Program-made: the position numbers and the translations under genes
Shown: in pieces, positions 29,001 to 40,000 of the stretch
Position numbering within the stretch: position 1 is the first letter of the stretch
Layout: each line of letters begins with the position of its first letter
Assembly: GCF_001456025.1 (NCBI RefSeq)
Contig: NZ_LMTZ01000111.1
Coordinates: 34,882-98,881, forward strand
Direction of reading: 5' to 3'
DNA length: 64,000 nt
From: Mastigocoleus testarum BC008
GTDB taxonomy: Bacteria; Cyanobacteriota; Cyanobacteriia; Cyanobacteriales; Nostocaceae
Notes under the pieces: generated by a model
Told to the model about the DNA's origin: nothing
The model's database searches: none
The model's input: only the letters and a program-made list of their open reading frames with translations

Positions 29001-29208
29001 GTCGATCTCTATCCCAAACAATTGTATCCTTACAACGTATATATCGAATACGATGCCAAGGTATATCTCCATTTGCAGACCACTGAAGTACGTGCATTTC
29101 TTGGATTCCGGTATCTGAGTTCCGTTCGTGGTAACCGATAATAAAATTCCTTTTATCGAGTCGCGCATCCCAAATGATGCGGTTATAGACTTCTTGAATA
29201 GGTAACAT
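26020..29208 (-). CDS. RNA-repair polyprotein: MJ1316 + EEP + 2H + poly(A)-polymerase-type NTase
   Basis: 1062 residues from ATG 29208. Domains in order: an MJ1316/DUF504 RNA-end-recognition domain (about 1-75, PIQEVYNRIIWDARLD ... IPWHRIRYIRCKDTIVWDR); an endonuclease/exonuclease/phosphatase domain (about 115-375) with SFNVLHD, AIQEATPNF, IVGDFNTRG and YPSDHFGMRAEI; a 2H/LigT phosphoesterase (about 410-580) with HINLIYGF and HLSVGQF; a pol-beta-type nucleotidyltransferase with GSERLGVATFKSDLDAV and a third acid in SIDLLYAQ; and a poly(A)-polymerase central domain (RAWAKSRWIYSNTCGFLGG). Each catalytic set looks intact except HxN for HxT/S in the first 2H motif. A GTG at 29313 would add 35 residues encoded by heptamer repeats. 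It is third in a cluster with kinase-phosphatase and ligase. Likely role: processing RNA 2',3'-cyclic or phosphate ends. Confidence 0.87.
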   Translation of the reverse strand: MLPIQEVYNRIIWDARLDKRNFIIGYHERNSDTGIQEMHVLQWSANGDIPWHRIRYIRCKDTIVWDRDRHLDLFAAKQLPENAWNDQDNSYSQKSMSYKKSLNSQKSLETDIVKFVHKSIYKYNQSVWEEVNQDPESVRLKSLNVVSFNVLHDQYEAEKIQTAKRIPAIFQHLRKSDADIIAIQEATPNFLKLLLSETWVRNDYYVSESIDGENVKPSGNLLMSRLPFTLVEHRFSIHKRLMVGTYKINGEILQVGVVHLTSDRAQNAAEKRKYQLNTLLKYLQNQPGDSLIVGDFNTRGKQLQEILDLYDFTDLWEELHPEQLGYTFDPQHNPLAELMSLEGEAARFDRILLHSVDRKFSAHSINLFACEPITGTNIYPSDHFGMRAEIDINSCLLDEKKQDLKSISPKSNSLKSISPTYRSAIVIIPPEEVLAEIQNVRYFHDPRYKRWMSHINLIYGFLPELYFVDAGEIIAPIVANLEPFTVTLDSFQTFTHRKSCTAWLRPQTRPKEALQELQTALQTLFPQCDEQSKKSKTGFTPHLSVGQFSNSAEAFAKLPEWESISFTVSSIALISRRNDEPFEVRQIIPLGTKSIQKASQNSNFPSDRRKHRRGAYRTDSELIKLVNHLEPEITSAQKVQRQTIIEIVEQACTECLGFEANLHLLGSERLGVATFKSDLDAVCEIPTYLTGETFLKNLEQRLQDLCERTQLVTEARVPLLRLRLEGISIDLLYAQVKSVENHSGSDSESKLEDESTNIVIVESNPKQFEVKLDSPSFKAIVGSWEADTIIQTVIRHVPLTSFRLLLRTVRAWAKSRWIYSNTCGFLGGFSWALLTAWSCQNYHTNYGNNDISLDKSLSNFFNLLAQHDWSKPISLTDARLEYKVRLPQDWMPIITSISPCQNTARNVTKSTLDILRSEFIRGADLSKQALIHNENWNLLFDSPDFNSGFKHSESDVLEFNTLIKLEICDRDRENLENSFSLIESHIIGLVIQLEQLGIFVRPHTQREILQNIELQNIGCIKLSLNIPSDCNLSLVEEICDRFVSKFYGSGVNYKLAGITVSG

Positions 29209-29210
29209 TT

Positions 29211-29297
29211 TGGTAATTGGTAATTGGTAATTGGTAATTGGTAATTGGTAATGGGTAATTGGTAATGGGTAATTGGTAATGGGTAATTGATAATTGA
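29211..29297. repeat. heptamer array (GGTAATT) at the polyprotein 5' end
   Basis: About twelve tandem TGGTAAT/GGGTAAT units directly precede the ATG at 29208. On the minus strand they would encode repeating (N/H)Y(Q/P)LPIT if translation began at GTG 29313. The same unit is found at 17834 and 8003. Confidence 0.9.
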
Positions 29298-29320
29298 TAA
29301 ATTGCTCAGTCACTAGTCAT

Positions 29321-30705
<1,385 letters not shown>

Positions 30706-30750
30706 TTTCTTATTCCTTATTTATGTAGTTTTAATTAATGTTGACTGGTG

Positions 30751-30803
30751 GTAGAGACGTACCAGAGCCTTCGGCGTCGGCGTAGCCTCTGGTACGTCTC
30801 TAC
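30751..30803. repeat. 53-bp palindromic element at the ligase 3' end
   Basis: Arms GTAGAGACGTACCAGAG and CTCTGGTACGTCTCTAC flank a GC-rich loop (CCTTCGGCGTCGGCGTAGC). The ends match the smc palindromes. The ligase stop codon (CTA on the plus strand, 30800-30802) lies in the right arm. In RNA it would form a strong hairpin between two cotranscribed genes. Confidence 0.92.
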
Positions 30804-31597
30804 AGGGTTTTGCTGGAAAACAAATCCACATCAGAGCGCAGAACATTGGGAATAATCGGACGATTCAACCAATGACCGTCGGAATTTTGAATTGTAGTCA
30901 AGAAACTAGAACGCACATATTTATATCGAGCTTCTACTACATCGTCCGACTCAACCTTGATATACAAACCTTCCATCAAGGAACTTTGGTCAGTTTGTTT
31001 TAGCGATCGCTCAACATCAAGTCCTTGTGCTAGACAAATCTCTTGAAAACGCTCTAAATGCTTTGAGGTCTGATAATTGGACTTACCCAAAAAATTTAAT
31101 AGTTGCTGATATGATTTCAACTCACCAGTAAATAACACTGGTACGGAAACTAAATTCAAACCATTTAATAAATTTTTTCTTTCCCTCGTACTGAGAAATA
31201 CTAGTTTTTCTAAATCCCAGACATCATATTCCAGGAAATAATGGGGTAGAGCATCATAAAAGACCGTATGTTTTGCATACATCCATTCTCCAAACAAAAT
31301 ATAACGACTACCCAAAACTTCCCAAAGAGCAGTAACGTGGGTATTAGCCCATTGTTTGAATAAATTAAAGTGTCTTTCCCTTGCTCCTCCGGTTAGATAG
31401 TGACCCCTACTTTGCAGAAGCAACTTCCCATCAGCACTAAAGCTAATAGCTGCATTTGCTCCATCAACCTTTTCTTCAACAACTACATATTTGTGTTGAA
31501 TTTCCCCAAACGGAATATTATTTAAGTTCCCATCCCCAGGTTGAATTCTCGAACCCTGAATATGACGGGTACGGGGATACTTATATATTTGTCTCAT
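30800..31597 (-). CDS. RNA ligase, T4 Rnl2-like nucleotidyltransferase
   Basis: 265 residues with the covalent nucleotidyltransferase motifs in order. Motif I is VVEEKVDGANAAIS, whose Lys would accept AMP. Next come a conserved LQSRGHYLTGG, motif III (ILFGEWMYAKHT), motif IIIa-like (LPHYFLEYDVWD), motif IV (LMEGLYIKVE) and motif V (EARYKYVRSSF). It seals 3'-OH and 5'-phosphate RNA ends in ATP-dependent fashion. AAGGA about 10 nt before the ATG supports the start. It is the promoter-proximal gene of the repair cluster. The stop codon comes from a palindromic element, so the C-terminus may have been altered, but all motifs precede it. Confidence 0.92.
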   Translation of the reverse strand: MRQIYKYPRTRHIQGSRIQPGDGNLNNIPFGEIQHKYVVVEEKVDGANAAISFSADGKLLLQSRGHYLTGGARERHFNLFKQWANTHVTALWEVLGSRYILFGEWMYAKHTVFYDALPHYFLEYDVWDLEKLVFLSTRERKNLLNGLNLVSVPVLFTGELKSYQQLLNFLGKSNYQTSKHLERFQEICLAQGLDVERSLKQTDQSSLMEGLYIKVESDDVVEARYKYVRSSFLTTIQNSDGHWLNRPIIPNVLRSDVDLFSSKTL

Positions 31598-32585
31598 TAC
31601 TTTTAATCCTTAGCAATTTCAATCGACAGATTGAACCCACAAATTTAAATCCATGGAAAATTAAGGATTTTTCAAAGCTATGTTTCACTACGCTGAAGTA
31701 AAACATTAACAGTTTTGTAGAGAATTACTATGTTACATCTCTACACAATAGCTGCTAAAGAATCAGCCTACTTAAACTTTGAAATACCGTTATTGATTTA
31801 AACCATAGATTTAATTTACAAATTCAAATCATCAGATTTATTCGCGAACTTTCTACTATCAAGTAACTAAGTGAATTACAGTTACTTAAATTCACGTGTT
31901 TACAAACCCGATTGAAATTGAGTACTACATTGCTCTATCCCTTATTTTTCGCGCTGAATTGGAGTACTTATCAAGGATGATAATACATCATAACATGTAC
32001 TTCAGGATAGAGGATTTGTTTTCCAGATTTTTATGCAAATTTTACTGAATTCACTCAAATCGCTCACTACTAATGTCTGGGAATCTCTTGAAGGATAATA
32101 CTGTGAGAATGAAGGGGTCAGGAGAAACAAAGGAGAAGTAAAATACTCTTTAAAGCAGGTTTTTAGCTTTTTAGGTTGACTTTACTTACTGATTTGTAGT
32201 TAGTTGTAATAGCTTTTTTTGATAAATGGCGTATAACAATTATCTTTAAAAAGCAATATTTCCCAGAATATTTTAATAAACTTATGGCTAATGTCATATT
32301 TAGCCAACTGTTATACAGCACTACGTAACAAGATTGGGATATTAGTAAGTGCTGAAGGCTATGAATTGTAAGCTTTTGGTCGCCCGTAAGGACGCGGTCT
32401 GTTTTTACTTACGCCTAACGCTATAAATAGAGAATTTATTCCTTAGGGTAATCATTTATAAATAAGAGTAAATAAAGTGACATTATATTTTAAAATGTTA
32501 AAGATTATCTAATGATAATAAATGCATATCTTGAGATAAATCGACATAATTAATATTAAGACAAGCTCCTGCCAAACAAAATCAA
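31598..32585. other. 1-kb divergent intergenic region with repeats
   Basis: No gene seen. It must hold the promoters of the leftward RNA-repair cluster and the rightward kinase-NACHT gene. It includes a degenerate GTAGAGA palindrome (31717-31744) and, at 32315-32425, a dispersed element related to 10626-10760, with a CCCGTAAGGACGCGGTCTG hairpin-type core. Confidence 0.55.
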
Positions 32586-35453
32586 ATGATACCAGCGGTG
32601 TTAAATAATCGTTATCGCATCATTAGAACGTTGGGGAAAGGTGGTTTTGGCAAAACTTTTCTAGCGGAAGATACCCATCTTCCTTCCCAACCTATTTGTG
32701 TCATCAAACAATTAAAACCTGTAGTAGAGAAGCCGCATGTCTATCAGCTTATGCAGGAAAGGTTTGCACGGGAAGCTGCAATTTTAGAAGAATTGGGTAA
32801 AGAGAATAATCAAATACCAAAACTATATGCCTATTTTGTCGAAAACGAACAGTTTTATTTAGTTCAAGAACTCATTGACGGTTTAACATTAAGTCAAAAG
32901 TTACGACAAGAAGGATTTTTTAGCGAGGATTTAGTTCAAAATATTTTAATAGATATTTTACCTGTTTTAGATTATATTCATTCCAAAGGAATTATCCATA
33001 GAGATATTAAACCGGGAAATATTATTTATCGGGAAAAAGATTCTAAGCCAGTTTTAATTGATTTTGGAATTGCGAAAGAAATTGTTGACCCTACTATAGA
33101 ACTAGGGGGTGAAATTACTAACACAATAGTAACTGGTACTCCTGGTTTTATGCCACCAGAACAAGCCGTAGGTAAACCAATCTTTGCTAGCGATATTTAC
33201 AGTTTGGGAATGACAGCAATTTCTTTATTAACTGGAGTATCTCCGGAATATTTACAGAATCATCCTCAAACTGGCGAGACAATTTGGGAATCGAGAAGCG
33301 ATATTAGTAGTTTTCTAAAAAATATTTTAAATCGGGCGACAAAAATCAATTCCGGCGATCGCTTTCCAAATGCAAAAGCGATGTTAGCAGCTTTGCAACC
33401 ACAAGATCAATTTTTCTCAGATCGGGCTTTATCACAACAAGATTTATCCGTTCAGTCCCCAGAAACTCAAATTTCGAAATTTCAAAGTCTAAATAATCGA
33501 GATTCTCAAAATAGATATTCTCAAGATAAAGCTTTACCCGAAGAGAGAGAAAATTGGAAGCGACTCGAACCTGAGAATATTAAGCAAAATAATATTAGTC
33601 AAGATAATATTAACCAGGTTCCAACTCAACCACCCGGTTTGTCTGAAGTCAATTTAAATACACCATTTGGTACCCAATATAGTCAGCAAAGTTACCGCAA
33701 CCGCCAAATATTAATCAACAAGGTAAAAAACTATTGGGTAAAAGGTGTTTTAGAAACTTCTTTACATGGAGTAGCTTTAATTGAATTAGGTTTAGAAAAT
33801 CGCCTAGATGTTTTAGCTCATCCTTGGGGAATGCTATGGGAAACTAGCGAACAAACGCGACAGGAAATAAGTCAAAATAGCAAAGCTATCGATCTATTTT
33901 TACAAATGGGAACTGGTCGTTCCTTGTTGATATTAGGCGAACCGGGTTCAGGTAAAACTACAACATTACTAGAAATAACTCGCGATTTAATCAGAATTGC
34001 TCAGCAAAATATCAACCAACCAATTCCAGTAGTATTAAATCTTTCCACTTGGACTAATTCCAAAATAAGTATCGAACAATGGCTAGTTAAAGAACTTAAT
34101 ACTAGTTATCAAGTCTCGAAAGAAATTGCTCAAAAATGGATAGATAATCAACAATTATTATTACTTTTAGACGGGTTAGATGAAGTAAATTCTAGTTTGA
34201 GAGATGCTTGTGTCGCAGCAATTAATCAATTTTGCCAAAATTATGGGGAAACAGAAATTATAGTTTGTAGTCGAATCAAAGATTACCAAAATTTATCTCA
34301 TCGGCTCCATTTTCAAACTGCAATCTATATTCAACCCTTAACTTTAGAACAGGTATATCAATATCTTCAAAATCTGGGTACAGAACTTTATGCTCTCAAA
34401 CAAGCGCTTCAAACCAATAAAACATTACAGGAATTAGCAAAATCGCCCTTAATGCTAAATATTATGACCTTAGCCTATCAGGGTATATCGATTACAGAAT
34501 TACCAGGAATGACTTTGGAGGAACATCGTCAACATTTATTTAATAAGTACGTCCAAAGAATGTTTGAGAGACGGGTTGCTAAACACAGCTACTCTAAAAA
34601 TCAATCTATTTACTGGTTGAGTTGGTTAGCACGAAAACTAAAAGAGCGATCGCAAACAGTATTTTTAATTGAAAGAATGCAGCCAGATCTTTTACCTAAA
34701 AATTTATACCGACTTTACATACTGTGTTCTTTGCTTACATTTACTGGTATTGGATGGTTAGTTGCGATACATGTAATTAAAACAATACCTCCAGAGAAAG
34801 CAATAATATCCCTTTCACTCACCATTGTATTTTTCTGGCTATATTTTGGCTTAAATCGAATTAATCCTGTAGAAACGCTGCAATGGTCGTGGAAAAATGC
34901 AAGAAAAAATCTAGTTAAAGGAATGATTTATGGATTAGCTTTAGGTATACTACTTAAACTAAATGTTACCGAACTAGAATTAGACAAAGTATTTCTAGGT
35001 ATTATCAGCTTTGATTTTTCTGTATGGATGCGGGCGTTGAGGGGAATTATTTTTGGCTTGAGTATGGGATTATTTTTTGTCATAATTCGTGGTTTTACGG
35101 GACCGAAAATTCAAAAGATTACTAATCCAGGTCAAGGAATTAGAAAATCAGCCAAAAATTCATTATTATTCGGAATCATTGGAGCCTCAATACTTCGTTT
35201 TACAGCAACTATGTTAGGTTGGAGCGTCAATGGATGGACAATTTTTGGGTTCAGTTTCGGTATAGTTGCTGGTGGTGTTGATACCTGCGTAAAACATCTT
35301 ATTATACGCATACTTCTATTCCAGAGAGGTTCTATTCCTTGGAATTATGCTGCTTTTTTGGACTACGCTACAGAACGAATTTTCTTACAAAAAGTTGGTG
35401 GTGGTTATATTTTTATTCACAGATTACTTTTAGAATATTTTGCTCGAATGTAA
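32586..35453 (+). CDS. Ser/Thr protein kinase fused to a membrane NACHT NTPase
   Basis: 955 residues. Kinase domain 9-275: glycine loop GKGGFG (17-22), VIK Lys41, HRDIKPGN (138-145), DFG (159-161), PGFMPPEQA. All catalytic residues are present. A Gln/Asn/Ser-rich linker (about 280-370) leads to NACHT with LLILGEPGSGKTTTLLEI (about 449-466) and LLLLLDGLDEVNSS. The C-terminal third has at least four membrane segments and closes with RGSIPWNYAAFLDYATER ... VGGGYIFIHRLLLEYFARM. That end is homologous to both tandem NACHT proteins at 18241 and 20445. It may turn NACHT oligomerisation into phosphorylation signalling. Substrates are unknown and no cognate phosphatase is adjacent. Confidence 0.92.
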   Translation: MIPAVLNNRYRIIRTLGKGGFGKTFLAEDTHLPSQPICVIKQLKPVVEKPHVYQLMQERFAREAAILEELGKENNQIPKLYAYFVENEQFYLVQELIDGLTLSQKLRQEGFFSEDLVQNILIDILPVLDYIHSKGIIHRDIKPGNIIYREKDSKPVLIDFGIAKEIVDPTIELGGEITNTIVTGTPGFMPPEQAVGKPIFASDIYSLGMTAISLLTGVSPEYLQNHPQTGETIWESRSDISSFLKNILNRATKINSGDRFPNAKAMLAALQPQDQFFSDRALSQQDLSVQSPETQISKFQSLNNRDSQNRYSQDKALPEERENWKRLEPENIKQNNISQDNINQVPTQPPGLSEVNLNTPFGTQYSQQSYRNRQILINKVKNYWVKGVLETSLHGVALIELGLENRLDVLAHPWGMLWETSEQTRQEISQNSKAIDLFLQMGTGRSLLILGEPGSGKTTTLLEITRDLIRIAQQNINQPIPVVLNLSTWTNSKISIEQWLVKELNTSYQVSKEIAQKWIDNQQLLLLLDGLDEVNSSLRDACVAAINQFCQNYGETEIIVCSRIKDYQNLSHRLHFQTAIYIQPLTLEQVYQYLQNLGTELYALKQALQTNKTLQELAKSPLMLNIMTLAYQGISITELPGMTLEEHRQHLFNKYVQRMFERRVAKHSYSKNQSIYWLSWLARKLKERSQTVFLIERMQPDLLPKNLYRLYILCSLLTFTGIGWLVAIHVIKTIPPEKAIISLSLTIVFFWLYFGLNRINPVETLQWSWKNARKNLVKGMIYGLALGILLKLNVTELELDKVFLGIISFDFSVWMRALRGIIFGLSMGLFFVIIRGFTGPKIQKITNPGQGIRKSAKNSLLFGIIGASILRFTATMLGWSVNGWTIFGFSFGIVAGGVDTCVKHLIIRILLFQRGSIPWNYAAFLDYATERIFLQKVGGGYIFIHRLLLEYFARM

Positions 35454-35595
35454 CTATAAATACAGAAAACAGAAATTTGATTTATTTTTATACAAGAAAT
35501 TATATATTACATAGTTTTGTCGGTATATAGAGACTTATCATAGGATGGGGTGTTAAGATTTTACATAATCAAATATACTCCCAATCGATGTTTCC

Positions 35596-35844
35596 ATGTC
35601 CACATCTCCCGAAACCAGAAGTACTATTGTTGAAATTCAACTTAGCGAAGAAGAAAAGCAAACATTGCAAACAGCTGCTGCTAACAGGTCTTTAAGTTTA
35701 AGTGAATATCTGCGGGAAATTGCTTTAATTGCAGCGAAGGAAGAAACTATACAACCACAATCTACTTTACTTTCTGAAGGGGAATGGGAAATTTTTCTTT
35801 CCTTATTAGAAGGTCCAACAGAAATCAATGAAAATAATTTTTAA
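35596..35844 (+). CDS. DUF1778/TacA-like antitoxin, apparently without toxin partner
   Basis: 82 residues. A ribbon-helix-helix-like N-terminus (TIVEIQLSEEEKQTLQTAAA, then LSLSEYLREIALIAAKE) is followed by a C-terminal GEWEIFLSLLEGPTEINE segment. This resembles the toxin-neutralising tail of DUF1778 antitoxins, which normally pair with a GNAT acetyltransferase. No acetyltransferase frame follows; 590 bp of non-coding DNA does. The kinase-NACHT gene ends 142 bp upstream on the same strand. It is possibly a solitary antitoxin or regulator. Confidence 0.7.
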   Translation: MSTSPETRSTIVEIQLSEEEKQTLQTAAANRSLSLSEYLREIALIAAKEETIQPQSTLLSEGEWEIFLSLLEGPTEINENNF

Positions 35845-36433
35845 TTAAAATTACATCTTTTTTTATGGTCTAAAAGGCTACAGTATTTAATTAATTAAAA
35901 TGTATTTAATTGGATAAATAAAATAATAAGTATTATTGGAACTGCTAAGTAAATATTTTCGGATAAAAATTTTAATATAATGTAAATTATACAATTTAAT
36001 ATTTTGGCTATTGGTAGTTTAACAAAATAAATATTCCCATTCTACGCTTTGTAAAATACATATTTTTGAGATCGAATTAAATGTTAAATGTCTATGACTT
36101 AGATCACTAAAATCTGTATAAAATATTTTATATGTATGTACTTGTTTAATAAAAATTAAATAAGAGTTAAATTTAAGTACGATAAATGCCTAATTTGGAT
36201 CAACTTTGTTTGAATTTCTGCCAGTTGTGAAATAAGTAATAAGAATCAAACATTACAGTTTTATTAGCTTTATCGATATCTTTATAAATATGTAAAAAAT
36301 TGATTATTTCTATCGTTTTATGAAATTATTTTAGGAGATACGGGTTAGAATACCTAAGTATTAAGTGCAGGATTTTCGTGATATTTATAACCTGTGCGAG
36401 ATTACTTGAAATTTATCTTCTTTAATCCCACTT
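35845..36433. other. AT-rich non-coding region
   Basis: About 590 bp, very AT-rich with dense stops. I see no gene, no GNAT toxin and no clear structure beyond poly(A/T)-rich runs. Confidence 0.5.
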
Positions 36434-36754
36434 ATGTTTTTAATTTCCTCAGGTGTTAGTCTAAATACTTTTTTGGGTTGGTTATCCCACGAAGTATTAA
36501 CAACTTTTAAGTTTCAGCGAAATCAGACCTACGATTACACTGGTTTAGTTGCTGGGCGCGATTATGTATTTGAAGTCCTTGATAATGACTGCACTCGAGG
36601 TTGTATGAGTGCTAGATGGAAAAATATTAAATGTGGCGACTGTATAATTTTAGCTAATGCTTCGGGGACTCAGAAGTATGAAGTTGAAGAAATCGATTAT
36701 TATTCTGAACCTGCGGATATGTGGATGGCTTTGCTCAAGCAAGTTAATGAATAA
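36434..36754 (+). CDS. small conserved-looking protein of unknown function
   Basis: 106 residues. The central part (YDYTGLVAGRDYVFEVLDNDC ... ARWKNIKCGDCIILANAS) looks like a small beta-rich fold with three or four cysteines (NDCTRGCMS, KCGDCI), so metal binding or a disulfide is possible. The C-terminus is acidic and helical (EPADMWMALLKQVNE). I do not recognise the family. The first residues (MFLISSGVSLNTFLGW) may be untranslated, and a later start is possible. It is a single gene, 270 bp upstream of the proline catabolic gene. Confidence 0.55.
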   Translation: MFLISSGVSLNTFLGWLSHEVLTTFKFQRNQTYDYTGLVAGRDYVFEVLDNDCTRGCMSARWKNIKCGDCIILANASGTQKYEVEEIDYYSEPADMWMALLKQVNE

Positions 36755-36796
36755 ATTTTTTATATAAGTTTTGATGGGTGCTAATCTATTGTTTTT

Positions 36797-36911
36797 CAGT
36801 TATCAGTTATCAGTTATCAGTTAACAGTTGTCAGTTACTAATCCCCCAGTCGCAAATCCCTAATCCCCAGTCGCAAGTCCCCAATCTCCAATCCTCAGTC
36901 GCAAATCCCCA
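36797..36911. repeat. heptamer arrays (TATCAGT, then CCCCAGT/CCCTAAT types)
   Basis: 36797-36837 repeats CAGTTAT/CAGTTAA. 36841-36911 repeats CCCCAGT-CGCAAAT-CCCTAAT-type heptamers. Both resemble STRR units described in Calothrix and relatives. The same pair occurs at 49319-49456. Confidence 0.85.
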
Positions 36912-37021
36912 AAACATCATAAAATTTCCTGACGAATATGGTGGTAATAGAATCCAAGCGCCACAATAGATACATAGGTTTTCTCAGGAAAACTTGATAT
37001 TTTATAAGGAGTCTACCACCA

Positions 37022-40000
37022 GTGGTTGTACGAGCAAATCAAGAGATCTACGAAGCTAAAACCCAGGAAATAGCTAGACAACTTTTAATTGCACAAAGAG
37101 AAGGCGGTTCAATATTTTCTTCTTTGCGCGATCGCATGCGTTGGGACGATAAAATCCTTGCATGGGCTATGAGTAATCCCGGATTGCGGGTACAGTTATT
37201 TCGTTTTATTGATACCCTTCCAGCTCTACAAAGTAAACCGGAAATTGCAAGACATATACAAGAGTATCTGAGTGATGAGTCTGTGGAGTTACCCTCAGCA
37301 CTTAAAGGAATGCTCAATTTTGCTAGCCCCGAATCACCTCCAGGACAAATTACAGCTACAACTGTTTCTAAAGCGGTAGAAACTTTGGCTCAAAAATATA
37401 TTTCTGGAGAAAATATTAAACAAGCTCTCAAAACAATTGAAAGATTACGCAAGGATAAAATGGCTTTTACCGTGGATTTACTCGGTGAAGCGGTCATTAC
37501 TGAAATCGAAGCTCAAGCTTATTTAGATAGCTATTTGAAGTTAATGGAACAGTTAGCAGAAGCTGCTAAGAGTTGGAAAACTGTACCATTAATTGATGAA
37601 GCTAATGGAGAACAATTACCAAAAGTTCAAGTTTCAGTTAAATTAACAGCTTTTTATTCCCAGTTCGATCCCCTCGATGAAAAAGGAAGCGAAGAAAAGG
37701 TTACCTCACGCATTCGCACTTTACTAAATCGTGCTCAAGAATTAGGAGTTGCAGTCCATTTTGATATGGAACAGTATATCTACAAAGATATTACTTTCAA
37801 GATTTTGAAAAAACTATTAATGGAGGATGAGTTTAGACAACGTACCGATATTGGGATGACCGTGCAAGCCTATTTGCATGACAGTAAAGAGGATGCTCGA
37901 GACTTAATTAATTGGGCTAAAGAACGGGGTTATCCAATTACTATTCGTTTGGTTAAAGGTGCGTATTGGGATCAAGAAACTATCAAAGCAACACAAAAAC
38001 ATTGGGATATACCTGTTTATAACGATAAGGCTGCAACAGATCTTAATTTTGAATTTATAACTCAATTATTGTTAGAAAATCATCAATATGTTTATGCTGC
38101 AATTGGTAGTCATAATATTAGATCCCTTTCCCGAGCGATCGCAATTGCTGAAAGTTTAAATGTTCCCCCTCGCTCGTTTGAAATGCAAGTTCTCTATGGT
38201 ATGGGGGATAAAATTGCTGCGACTCTAGCTGATAAGGGTTATCGGACAAGGGTTTACTGTCCTTACGGTAAATTGTTACCGGGAATGGCGTATTTAATTC
38301 GTCGTCTATTAGAAAATACTGCTAATAGTTCCTTCTTGCGGCAAAATATGGAGGATCGTCCCCCTGAGGAGTTATTAGCTCCACCGGTTCCCAAACAGGA
38401 GGGAGAAATCAGGGAAAGTAACGGAAAAGCAAATGAGAATGGTAATTCTAGTGTTGCTGCTCCCATTACAGGAGGTTTCCCCGGTGCTGCTGATACAGAT
38501 TATGCTGGAGAACACGCAAGAAATCTTGCTGAAAATACAATTGCAAGTATTCATCAACAACTTGGTAAAACATATTTACCTTTGATTAATGGTGAATATG
38601 TTAATACTGAGAATTTTGTAAATTCCCTGAACCCTTCAAATTATACTGAGGTGGTAGGTAAAATCGGACTTATTAGTGTCGAACAAGCCGAAACCGCCAT
38701 TCAAGCTGCAAAAACAGCCTTTCCTGCTTGGCGGAAAACCCCTGTCAAAGAACGTGCGGGAATTTTACGCAAAGCTGCAGATTTAATGGAACAACGTCGC
38801 GCCGAATTGGCTGCTTGGGTAGTTTTTGAAGTAGGAAAAGCCCTCAAGGAAGCAGATGCAGAAGTTAGCGAAGCGATCGACTTTTGTCGTTACTATGCTG
38901 ACGAAATGGAGCGTTTAGATCGGGGTTATAACTATGATATTTCCGGTGAGACAAATCGTTGTGTTTACCAACCACGGGGAATTGCAGTTGTAATTTCACC
39001 TTGGAATTATCCAATTGCGATCGCGACAGGAATGACGGTTGCAGCTTTAGTTACTGGTAACTGTACCTTACTTAAACCTGCGGAAACATCTTCAGTTATT
39101 GCAGCCAAAATTGCAGAAGTTTTGGTAGAAGCAGGAATTCCTCAAGGTGTATTTCAATATGTACCCGGAAAAGGTTCGGTAGTTGGTTCCTATTTAGTGA
39201 ATCATCCCGAAACCCATATTATTGCTTTTACAGGTTCCCAGGAAGTTGGTTGTCGAATTTATGCAAATGCGGCTATTTTGCGATCAGAACAAAAGCACTT
39301 AAAGCGGGTAATTGCGGAGATGGGTGGTAAAAATGCAGTCATAGTCGATGAAAGTGCCGATTTAGATCAAGCTGTCGCCGGAATTGTTATGTCAGCCTTT
39401 GGTTATAGCGGACAAAAATGTTCTGCATGTTCCCGAGTGGTAGTTTTAGAAAGTGTTTACGACAGTTTTTTGCAAAGGTTTGTTGAAGCAACAAAATCCT
39501 TAAATATTGGTAAATCGGATTTACCTTCAACTCAAGTTGTACCAGTAATTGATGCTACAGCCCAATCTCGAATCCGCGAATATATTGCTAAGGGTAAAGC
39601 CGAAGCACGAGTTGCTTTGGAAATGTCAGCACCGGAAGGTGGTTATTTTGTTGGTCCGGTAATCTTTGCAGATGTTACACCCGACGCGGTCATAGCTCAG
39701 GAAGAAATTTTTGGTCCGGTGGTAGCAGTAATTAAAGTTAAAGATTTTCAGCAAGGATTAGAAGTTGCAAATAATACTAATTATGCTTTAACTGGCGGGC
39801 TTTATTCTCGTACTCCTTCCCATATTGAGCAAGCGGAGGAAGATTTTGAAGTAGGTAATTTGTATATTAACCGTAATACTACTGGGGCGATAGTATCGCG
39901 ACAACCCTTCGGTGGTTTTAAACTTTCTGGTGTCGGTTTTAAAGCTGGCGGTCCAGATTATTTGTTACAATTCCTCGAACCGCGTACGATTACGGAGAAT

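Noticed and set aside
35845..36433. Looked for a GNAT toxin gene after the DUF1778 antitoxin
   Set aside because: The region has stops in all frames and no acetyltransferase motif.
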